DNA from: Flavobacteriaceae bacterium UBA3078
GTDB taxonomy: Bacteria > Bacteroidota > Bacteroidia > Flavobacteriales > Flavobacteriaceae
DNA: 10,761 nucleotides
Assembly: GCA_002366675.1 (NCBI GenBank)
Contig: DFBO01000127.1
Coordinates: 1-10,761 of the forward strand
Direction: 5' to 3'
Part shown: one piece after another, positions 1 to 5,720 of the stretch
How positions within the stretch are numbered: the first letter of the stretch is position 1
How the letters are laid out: each line of letters starts with the position of its first letter
Made by a program: the position numbers and the translations under genes
The notes under the pieces: generated by a model
Databases searched by the model: none
What the model saw: only the letters and a program-made list of their open reading frames with translations
What the model was told of the DNA's origin: nothing

Positions 1-714
1 GCATCTAAAAATAACTTTGCGGTATTGTCAATTTCAACCGAAATCCCTTTAGACTTTTACTTTTCTAAATCATCTATGAATTCTACTCATAATTTAATTC
101 AAGAGGTGTTTAATAAACATAATTTACCTAATGAAAACATTTTCTTTTTAGGAACAAGTTTAGTTGGACATAGAGCGATGAAATATATTGAATTTATCAA
201 AAAGGGAGATTATGATTTTCAGGTTAATATAAAAGGAGTTGTTATTTGTGATTTGACATTGGATTGGACAAGAAAATGGCAACAACACAAACGAGATATA
301 AAAATCAATCGAATTGACCTTTGGGAGCCAATATTTATGAATTTTATGTTGGAAACCTATTTGAAAGGCACGCCCAAAACTGCCCAAGATAATTACCACA
401 ATTTCTCGACTTATAGCTACTCTGATGAAAATAATGAAAATGTTAAGTTTTACAAAAATTATGCTGTTAGAGCTTATATTGAGCCCAAAATAAAATATAG
501 ACTAAAAAAGCACTACAGAACATTATATGAAAACAATTCGACTGACATAGTTGGGTTTTTAGCTGAATTAGAACTTGCAGGAAATAAAAATACGGAATTA
601 ATTGTTTTACAACCAGAATATAAACAATTCGAAAATCGGAATACACAGACAACTTGGAATGAAATAAATAAAGGTGAATTAATGGATTGGATAAATAAGC
701 AAACTGAAAAATAA
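1..714 (+). CDS. Alpha/beta-hydrolase-like protein, 5' end cut off by window edge
   Basis: The reading frame is open from base 1 to the TAA at 712-714, so the true start lies outside the window. A TTG at 25 could serve as a start, but the residues before it (ASKNNFAVL) read as a beta strand of the same fold. About 237 residues are visible. The pattern resembles small Bacteroidota alpha/beta hydrolases: a strand, then FFLGTSLVGHRAMKYIEF at about 153-206, like a nucleophile elbow followed by its helix. The next strand is KGVVICDLTLDW, and the C-terminal part has a VRAYIEP strand and a GNKNTELIVLQPE strand. The elbow reads G-T-S-L-V-G instead of a clean G-x-S-x-G, and no obvious catalytic histidine remains near the C-terminus (TTWNEIN), so activity is doubtful. 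The assignment is by fold pattern only; substrate unknown. A 151-bp gap with nothing recognisable follows. Confidence 0.55.
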   Translation, partial: ASKNNFAVLSISTEIPLDFYFSKSSMNSTHNLIQEVFNKHNLPNENIFFLGTSLVGHRAMKYIEFIKKGDYDFQVNIKGVVICDLTLDWTRKWQQHKRDIKINRIDLWEPIFMNFMLETYLKGTPKTAQDNYHNFSTYSYSDENNENVKFYKNYAVRAYIEPKIKYRLKKHYRTLYENNSTDIVGFLAELELAGNKNTELIVLQPEYKQFENRNTQTTWNEINKGELMDWINKQTEK

Positions 715-865
715 CTACGCACAACTCGCAAAGTATAAAAAGAACAGAAGTCAAGCTAATAACATTAATTAAACACTATCCCGTTAAACTTAACTATCTA
801 ATAATTCTTCAATAACTTTATAAGAACATATGTAATGTAATTTTACTTTAAATTTTATAATTAAA

Positions 866-1366
866 GTGAAAGAACTAAAAGTGTTATCTGTTTTACCATT
901 ATTACTTATAAGTCTAATTGTAATGGAGAAAAAAAGCAATGGAAACTCACTACAAGTGGGAGATATCTCTTTTATTTCCATGAAATCTTCAAATAATGAT
1001 AGTTTTTCAATCATTACTTCTGTGAATCTTCAACCAGGCACGAAAATTCATTTTACTGATTCAGAATGGAATGGAAATCATTTTGGCTTTGATGAAAGTA
1101 ATATTTTATGGAAAACAGGAAATCATATCATAAAGGCTAATTCTATAATTAAGTTTACCAACTTAAACTCAACACCTTTTGTTTCTATTGGAAGTCTTTA
1201 TGGTTATATGAGAATATCGAAGAAAAAAGATGCAATATTCGCTTATATTGGAAATGAAAGAATGCCTATTAAAATTTTAGCTGCTTGCGCAAATGATGAA
1301 TTAGGTTTTGGAACTTTAGTAAATACAGGTTTAATAAAAGATATTACAGCTATAATGTTTCATTGA
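866..1366 (+). CDS. Short exported protein with a surface-protein beta-domain, probably C-terminally truncated
   Basis: The 166-codon frame begins at GTG 866; no better ATG precedes the hydrophobic segment. The N-terminus (MKELKVLSVLPLLLISLIV) looks like a signal peptide or membrane anchor, although no clean cleavage site is seen. Residues about 30-165 match a beta-rich domain pattern I know from Bacteroidota and cyanobacterial cell-surface proteins. These proteins open with GDI-F, have a segment on a dynamic 'DSFSIIT' strand, then an IHFTDSEWNG motif and a late ANDELGFGTLVNTGL motif. In longer relatives the domain continues after the 'TAI' strand with an acidic loop. Here the protein ends almost at once (TAIMFH stop), so a 3' truncation is likely. 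No enzymatic motif is visible; a surface or adhesion role is inferred from the family only. It sits alone between the hydrolase-like gene and a VOC pseudogene, with no clear promoter. Confidence 0.6.
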   Translation: MKELKVLSVLPLLLISLIVMEKKSNGNSLQVGDISFISMKSSNNDSFSIITSVNLQPGTKIHFTDSEWNGNHFGFDESNILWKTGNHIIKANSIIKFTNLNSTPFVSIGSLYGYMRISKKKDAIFAYIGNERMPIKILAACANDELGFGTLVNTGLIKDITAIMFH

Positions 1367-1457
1367 AGCTTTCTATAAAACTTTTCTTTATATAATCTTA
1401 AAAAATACATTCACAAACACCCTGTATAATTAATTGTTTTGATCGTTGCTTACCCAA

Positions 1458-1772
1458 ATGAGATTTGAAATTGATTACGTGAGCGAAGGTGAATCTGGGA
1501 TAATGAAATCGTATAAACAAGGTGAGCATAATCTTTATATACGATTTGACCGAAATAAAGAAAGCGAACAATTTATTCGCAATGTCGGATTAGACCATTT
1601 AGCATTTTAATTAAAAAACGAAACAGAAGTTAATGAAATTTATGAACTGATTAAAAAACTGAACGTAAAAATAACTCGTGAACCTAGAAAATATCCTGAA
1701 TATACGGAATCCTATTATGTGTTTTATTTTCGAGACCCAAACGGGATTCCATTAGAAGTTTATTTGCAATAA
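1458..1772 (+). pseudogene. Glyoxalase/bleomycin-resistance (VOC) family pseudogene
   Basis: Reading from ATG 1458 gives about 50 residues ending in RNVGLDHLAF, then an in-frame TAA at 1608-1610. The same frame continues for 53 more codons, including YYVFYFRDPNGIPLEVYLQ, to the TAA at 1770-1772. The halves join naturally as a VOC-fold protein: G-L-D-H-L-A-F supplies the metal-ligand-type histidine at the start of the second module, and F-R-D-P-N-G-x-x-L-E-V-Y is the classic C-terminal strand with its glutamate ligand. The 5' part of the family's first module is absent, and a TGA at 1440-1442 closes the frame upstream. The gene is therefore both truncated at the 5' end and interrupted. Members include lactoylglutathione lyases, fosfomycin-resistance proteins and dioxygenases; which one this was cannot be told. 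A sequencing error at the stop is possible but would not explain the missing N-terminus. Confidence 0.8.
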
Positions 1773-1885
1773 TTGATTTGACAAGAATTATCGGAATAAA
1801 ATACTGTGTACAAAAAGATAATATAACCTAAATCCCTAATTTAAAGAATCTTGCATCCAAAAGATATTAATCTCAAATAAAAACG

Positions 1886-1893
1886 TACCTTTG
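1886..1893 (+). promoter_or_regulatory. Bacteroidota-type -7 promoter box for the DEAD-box helicase gene
   Basis: TACCTTTG matches the Bacteroidota consensus TAnnTTTG exactly. No good TTG lies at the expected distance upstream, so the -33 element is weak or absent. Transcription would begin near 1900, giving a leader of roughly 100 nt before the ATG at 2004. Confidence 0.6.
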
Positions 1894-1900
1894 CATCTTG

Positions 1901-2003
1901 AAAACTCCTCAGAGTGAGGATGTGTTACTAGAAGTTTAGGTTTAAGTATGTCGATTCGCTTCTTTTGTAACACTACAAAACATAATCGAATACTTATACA
2001 AGA
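1901..2003 (+). promoter_or_regulatory. Structured 5' leader of the DEAD-box helicase mRNA
   Basis: Three inverted repeats lie between the predicted start of transcription and the helicase ATG. TCCTCA (1906-1911) pairs perfectly with TGAGGA (1915-1920) around a 3-nt loop. GTGTTAC (1922-1928) pairs with GTAACAC (1967-1973), and inside that stem AGAAG (1930-1934) pairs with CTTCT (1959-1963). TCGATT (1951-1956), in the loop of the second hairpin, can also pair with AATCGA (1984-1989) just before the start codon, as a pseudoknot or as a competing fold. There is no Shine-Dalgarno sequence before 2004. Cold-shock helicase mRNAs in other bacteria have long regulatory leaders, so control of translation or stability is a reasonable inference, but this leader matches no named RNA family that I recognise. 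Confidence 0.5.
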
Positions 2004-3833
2004 ATGAGCACATTCCAAGATTTAGGTCTTAATGACGACCTATTACACGCAATTACAGATTTAGGCTTTGAAACTCCAAGTGATGTCCAAACCAAGGCAA
2101 TCCCAATTTTATTAGAAAAAGATACAGATTTAGTAGCATTAGCTCAAACAGGAACAGGTAAAACTGCTGCCTTTGGTTTTCCTATGCTACAAAAAATAAA
2201 TATAGATAGCAGAACAACTCAAGGGTTAATCCTGTCTCCTACTCGTGAACTTTGTTTGCAAATTACAAACGAAATGAAGCAATATGGTAAATATTGCAAA
2301 GGTCTTAACGTGGTTGCTATTTATGGTGGCGCAAGTATTACAGACCAAGCCAGAGAAGTAAAAAGAGGTGCACAAATTATTGTGGCAACTCCTGGTAGGA
2401 TGAAAGATATGATTAGTAGAAGATTGGTGGATATTTCTAAAATTGAATTTTCTGTTTTAGATGAAGCTGATGAAATGCTAAACATGGGTTTTAAAGAAGA
2501 TATTACAGATATCTTATCTCATACACCTGAAGAAAAAAATACATGGTTGTTTTCTGCAACAATGCCTAGAGAGGTATCTAATATTGCGAAAAAATTCATG
2601 AATAGTCCTATAGAAATAACAGTAGGTAATAAAAACGAAAGTACCAATCAGGTATCTCACGAATACTATTTAGTAAATGCAAGAGATCGTTACCAAGCTT
2701 TAAAACGCTTATCTGATGCAAATCCAGATATCTTTTCTGTTATTTTTTGTAGAACCAAACGCGATACTCAAAAAGTTGCTGAAAACTTAATTGAAGATGG
2801 TTATAGTGCTGGTGCTTTACATGGTGATTTAAGTCAGAACCAAAGAGATTTGGTTATGAAATCTTTTAGAAACAAACAAATACAAATGCTTGTAGCTACA
2901 GATGTTGCTGCTCGTGGTATTGATGTCGATAATATTACTCACGTAATAAATTATCAATTACCTGATGAACCTGAAACTTACACACACAGATCTGGTAGAA
3001 CAGGACGAGCTGGTAAAACTGGTATCTCTATGGTTATTGTTTCAAAAAGCGAAGTGCGTAAAATTAAAAGTATTGAACGCATTATAAATCAGAAATTTGA
3101 GCATAAAGAAATTCCTGATGGGATGGAAATTTGCGAAGTGCAGTTAATGTCTCTAGCTAATAAAATTCATAATACAGAAGTTAATCATGAAATCGATAAA
3201 TACTTAACTAGTATAAACGAATTATTTGAAGATACTTCTAAAGACGAATTAATCAAGAAATTTTTCTCAGTAGAGTTTACCAGATTCTTTAATTACTACC
3301 AAAAAACTAAGAACCTAAACGTTTCAGATTCTCGAGATTACGATCGTGGTGGAGAAAGGTCTGAAGGTGGTCGTGGTTATAGAGGAAGCTCTAACGATTC
3401 TAGATACTTTATAAATGTTGGTAGAAAAGATGGATACGACTGGATGAAATTGAAAGATTTCTTAAAAGAAGTATTAGACCTTGGAAGAGACGATGTCTTT
3501 AAAGTAGATGTAAAAGAAAGTTTCTCATTCTTTAATACAGAAAAAACACTTCAAGAAAAAGTATTAGCATTCTTTACAGATTTTAAACACGATGGACGCT
3601 TTGTAAATGTAGAAATTAGCGAAGACAAAGGTCGTGGAACAAGTAGAAACAAAAGACGTCGCGATGGTGGAGGCGATAGACGTAGAGACTCTAAACCAAG
3701 AGGAGACAGGCGTTCAGGCTCAAGAAGTGATGGAAACAGAAGCGATAGACGTAGTTCTTCGAGTAATGAGTCTCGTTCAAGGCGTTCGGAATCTGGATCA
3801 AATTCATCCAGACCAAGACGTTCTAGACGTTAA
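2004..3833 (+). CDS. deaD: DEAD-box ATP-dependent RNA helicase with DbpA-type RNA-binding domain
   Basis: The 609-residue protein has every DEAD-box motif in order: Q motif around GFETPSDVQ (21-29), Walker A AQTGTGKT (47-54), PTREL (79-83), GG (108-109), TPGR (129-132), DEAD (153-156), SAT (184-186), VIFCRTK (246-252), ATDVAARGID (298-307) and HRSGRTGR (328-335). After the two RecA-like lobes come a helical region (about 370-435), a short Arg/Gly-rich linker (444-467), a DbpA/DeaD-type RNA-recognition domain (about 467-540, starting YFINVGRKDGYDW), and a basic Arg/Ser/Gly tail (541-609). It unwinds structured RNA using ATP; family members assist ribosome assembly and mRNA decay or translation in the cold. 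The length and layout fit E. coli DeaD/CsdA and Bacteroidota relatives. It has its own promoter and a structured leader, and is followed after 86 bp by a separately promoted exported-protein gene. All catalytic residues are present. The exact orthologue (DeaD, DbpA or RhlE class) is less sure than the family. Confidence 0.95.
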   Translation: MSTFQDLGLNDDLLHAITDLGFETPSDVQTKAIPILLEKDTDLVALAQTGTGKTAAFGFPMLQKINIDSRTTQGLILSPTRELCLQITNEMKQYGKYCKGLNVVAIYGGASITDQAREVKRGAQIIVATPGRMKDMISRRLVDISKIEFSVLDEADEMLNMGFKEDITDILSHTPEEKNTWLFSATMPREVSNIAKKFMNSPIEITVGNKNESTNQVSHEYYLVNARDRYQALKRLSDANPDIFSVIFCRTKRDTQKVAENLIEDGYSAGALHGDLSQNQRDLVMKSFRNKQIQMLVATDVAARGIDVDNITHVINYQLPDEPETYTHRSGRTGRAGKTGISMVIVSKSEVRKIKSIERIINQKFEHKEIPDGMEICEVQLMSLANKIHNTEVNHEIDKYLTSINELFEDTSKDELIKKFFSVEFTRFFNYYQKTKNLNVSDSRDYDRGGERSEGGRGYRGSSNDSRYFINVGRKDGYDWMKLKDFLKEVLDLGRDDVFKVDVKESFSFFNTEKTLQEKVLAFFTDFKHDGRFVNVEISEDKGRGTSRNKRRRDGGGDRRRDSKPRGDRRSGSRSDGNRSDRRSSSSNESRSRRSESGSNSSRPRRSRR

Positions 3834-3894
3834 ACTTATTTGTTAATTTTAAGTCAAAATATAAGATACTTAAATGTATTATCGTTTAGTTTAG

Positions 3895-3902
3895 TACTTT
3901 TA
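3895..3902 (+). promoter_or_regulatory. Probable -7 promoter box for the carboxypeptidase-regulatory-like gene
   Basis: TACTTTTA differs from the TAnnTTTG consensus only in its last base. It would start transcription near 3908-3910, just downstream of the in-frame ATG at 3902 and just before the ATG at 3920. This supports 3920 as the real start. No strong -33 element is seen. Confidence 0.4.
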
Positions 3903-3919
3903 TGCTTAATATTGCTTTA

Positions 3920-4699
3920 ATGAATAAACAGCTAATCTTTTTTGCGCTTTTAGTATTTACCTCTTTTATGTATGGTCAAGAAGCTACAACCGTTAAAGGA
4001 GTTGTTATTAATGCCTCTGAAGGAGTTGCACTAGAAAGTGTAAATATTGTTAATTTAAATCAAGTTAAAGGTACTACAACCAATGCTAGAGGAGAGTTTG
4101 AAATTAAAGCAAATCCAACAGACACTTTACATTTTTCTTATCTAGGTTTTAAATCGATTAAAGTTCGTGTTACTAATGACTGGATAAAATTTGGAAGTTC
4201 TACTATTCAATTAACAGAATTGGCATTTGCTTTAGAAGAAGTTGTAGTTAACGATTTTAAACTTACAGGTTATCTAGAAGTAGACATTAAACAAGTGCCA
4301 ATTAACACAAACTATAGATATAACATTTCAGGACTACAAACAGGTTACGAAGCTGGCGGATCATCTACAAATGCTGTAACTAGAGTTCTTGGAGCTGTTT
4401 TTAATCCTGCAGATTTTCTATATAGCATGTTTGGTAAACAGCCAAACGAAATGCGTAAACTAAAAAAAATGAAGCAAGATGATGAGATTAGAACCCTTCT
4501 TGCTAATAGATTTGATAGAGAAATGCTAACTGCCTTATTACAAGTAGATCGTGCAGATTTAGACGAAATTATCAGGCAATGTAATTATTCCAAAAGCTTT
4601 ATTCAAACGGCTAACGATCTTCAAATATTAGATGCCATTAGTGAATGTTATGAAGAATATAAAGTATTGACTAGAAGCAAAAATAAAGGAAGACTTTAA
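3920..4699 (+). CDS. Secreted protein with carboxypeptidase-regulatory-like domain
   Basis: An in-frame ATG exists at 3902, but 3920 is preferred: it gives a clean signal peptide (MNKQLIFFALLVFTSFMYGQ, cleavage after about residue 18-20) and it lies downstream of the likely promoter box. The 259-residue protein opens its mature part with a carboxypeptidase-regulatory-like (prealbumin-like beta sandwich) domain at about 23-112. Typical marks are TVKGVVINASEGVALESVNIV, the GTTTNARGEFEI turn, and DTLHFSYLGFKSIKV. The rest (about 113-259) is not a TonB-receptor plug or barrel. It includes a Gly/Ser/Asn-rich stretch (GYEAGGSSTNAVTRVLG) and a charged helical C-terminus. The protein is probably periplasmic or attached to the outer membrane. 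Stand-alone proteins of this build are common in Flavobacteriaceae, with no defined function. A strong terminator follows 13 bp after the stop. Confidence 0.85.
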   Translation: MNKQLIFFALLVFTSFMYGQEATTVKGVVINASEGVALESVNIVNLNQVKGTTTNARGEFEIKANPTDTLHFSYLGFKSIKVRVTNDWIKFGSSTIQLTELAFALEEVVVNDFKLTGYLEVDIKQVPINTNYRYNISGLQTGYEAGGSSTNAVTRVLGAVFNPADFLYSMFGKQPNEMRKLKKMKQDDEIRTLLANRFDREMLTALLQVDRADLDEIIRQCNYSKSFIQTANDLQILDAISECYEEYKVLTRSKNKGRL

Positions 4700-4712
4700 A
4701 ACTATAATATTG

Positions 4713-4778
4713 TGTCATTCAGAGTGAAACGAAGAATCTAGAAAATAATAGACTCTTCATTCTGAATGACATTTTTTT
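4713..4778 (+). terminator. Long hairpin and T-run terminator after the carboxypeptidase-regulatory-like gene
   Basis: The left arm 4713-4728 (TGTCATTCAGAGTGAA) pairs over 16 positions with the right arm 4756-4771, with one G-U wobble. An inner stem (4734-4740 with 4749-4755, one mismatch) extends it across a 5-nt bulge. Seven T residues (4772-4778) follow on the plus strand. The minus strand has no T-run after the hairpin, so it terminates rightward transcription only. The left arm resembles the TGTCATT...GAA...GAATCT palindromes that I recall as dispersed repeats in flavobacterial genomes. Confidence 0.85.
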
Positions 4779-4929
4779 ATGCCTTTGAGTGTAGCGCAAT
4801 TCTGTTTCCTTCAGTGTCTATAAAAACTGCCATATATCCATGTTCTGGAGATATTTATGTTTTAATATGCTCGTTCTGTTCTACATGAAGAATTTCTTGT
4901 TCTCTAGTTCCAACAGATTCTTGTTTCAT
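4777..4929 (-). pseudogene. Remnant of a second VOC-family gene (C-terminal end)
   Basis: On the minus strand, reading toward 4777, one frame gives ISPEHGYMAVFIDTEGNRIALHSKA followed by TAA. This is the C-terminal strand-turn-strand of VOC (glyoxalase-like) proteins, in which the sequence G-x-M-A-x-F-x-D-x-E-G-N-R-x-x-L-H-S is typical. Immediately before it in the same frame is a TAA (4855-4857). Upstream of that the frame reads about 24 residues from an ATG at 4927-4929 (MKQESVGTREQEILHVEQ), which do not match the family, and a further TGA closes the frame beyond that. Only the last 25 residues are recognisable; the rest is missing or scrambled. Its stop codon overlaps the T-run of the preceding terminator. 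It is no longer a functional gene. The rest of the gap up to 5004 holds only a small 7-bp inverted repeat (4959-4974). Confidence 0.65.
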
Positions 4930-5004
4930 ATTAGGACCCTTCTTTATTCATGGTGACCAATAATCTTGATTATTAGCTAGTTAGTTTCAATAAATTTACA
5001 AAAA

Positions 5005-5658
5005 TTAATGGTTGTAAAAATGGGAAACAATCTCATCGTAGCTTTTAATGGTCTTCTTTATCCAATCCAATCGCTTTTCTTGTTGTTCTTCTAGTGTTAA
5101 TTGCCAAGAAACATCCGATTGTCTTAATTTGGTAGTAACATGTTGTAGAATGATGGCTGCAGAAACAGAAATATTTAAGCTCTCAGTAAAACCAGACATA
5201 GGAATTTTTAAATAACAATCTGCTTCATCTAAAACGTCTTGAGACAAACCTTGAGTTTCTCTTCCAAAGAAAAAACAAGACTTCTTTGTTACATCAAACT
5301 CATGCAACAAACAATCTGTTGTATGAGGTGTGGTTGCTACAATTTGATAGCCTTTTTGTTTTAAATCTTTGATGCTGTCTTTTACAGAATGGTATCTATT
5401 TAAATCGACCCATTTTTGGGCTCCCATTGCAATTTCTCTATCAATTTGTTTGGTATTTGTTTCTTCAATTATATTGACCTCTTGAATACCAAACACATCG
5501 CAACTTCTTATTACAGCGCTTGTATTATGCAACTGATAGACATCTTCTGTAGCCACTGTAAAATGCTTTGTTCGTTGACTTAAAACAGTATCGAAACGCA
5601 GTCTTCTATTTTCAGTTAAATACGTTTCTAAGTAAGCTAAAAGTTTTAAATCTACCAT
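5005..5658 (-). CDS. trmH: SpoU/TrmH-family tRNA 2'-O-methyltransferase
   Basis: The 217-residue protein carries the three SPOUT (SpoU) motifs. Motif 1 is N45-T-S-A-V-I-R51, with the catalytic-type arginine; motif 2 is FFFGRETQGLS (129-139); motif 3 is IPMSGFTESLNISVSAAIIL (152-171), which forms the trefoil knot that binds S-adenosylmethionine. Both flanks fit TrmH rather than TrmL or RlmB: an N-terminal helical extension ending in RRLRFDTVLSQRT, and a C-terminal tail LTLEEQQEKRLDWIKKTIKS. TrmH makes the 2'-O-methylguanosine at position 18 of the tRNA D-loop. The size matches the family (about 215-230). The gene follows the CHRD lipoprotein gene by 62 bp, but a terminator lies between them, so it is probably expressed by readthrough or from a weak promoter that I cannot identify. 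Exact substrate specificity is inferred. Confidence 0.9.
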   Translation of the reverse strand: MVDLKLLAYLETYLTENRRLRFDTVLSQRTKHFTVATEDVYQLHNTSAVIRSCDVFGIQEVNIIEETNTKQIDREIAMGAQKWVDLNRYHSVKDSIKDLKQKGYQIVATTPHTTDCLLHEFDVTKKSCFFFGRETQGLSQDVLDEADCYLKIPMSGFTESLNISVSAAIILQHVTTKLRQSDVSWQLTLEEQQEKRLDWIKKTIKSYDEIVSHFYNH

Positions 5659-5660
5659 CT

Positions 5661-5699
5661 AATAAAAATAAAAAAAACCTGACGAATCACCAGGTTTTT
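5661..5699 (-). terminator. Rho-independent terminator after the CHRD lipoprotein gene
   Basis: AAAAACCTG (5673-5681) is the exact reverse complement of CAGGTTTTT (5691-5699), with a 9-nt loop. Read on the minus strand, the hairpin ends in a run of T residues that continues as a T-rich tract to about 5661. It begins 22 bp past the CHRD stop codon and ends only a few bases before the trmH start, so it separates the two genes. Confidence 0.85.
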
Positions 5700-5720
5700 A
5701 TTCAATAAATTATTTATAAA

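Noticed and set aside
790..1014. Minus-strand open frame ending in YKVIEELLDS
   Set aside because: The end looks gene-like, but most of the frame is antisense to the better supported plus-strand gene at 866-1366 and shows no domain.
1..1800. Possible integron cassette array
   Set aside because: Loosely packed accessory genes on one strand suggested it, but I find no recurring attC-like sites between them and no integrase.
3634..3846. 70-codon frame overlapping the helicase tail
   Set aside because: It is a shifted reading of the repetitive Arg/Ser codons and shows no protein-like pattern.
4959..4974. AATAATC-TT-GATTATT inverted repeat as a terminator for trmH
   Set aside because: The loop is only 2 nt, the stem is AT-only except one pair, and no T-run follows on the minus strand.
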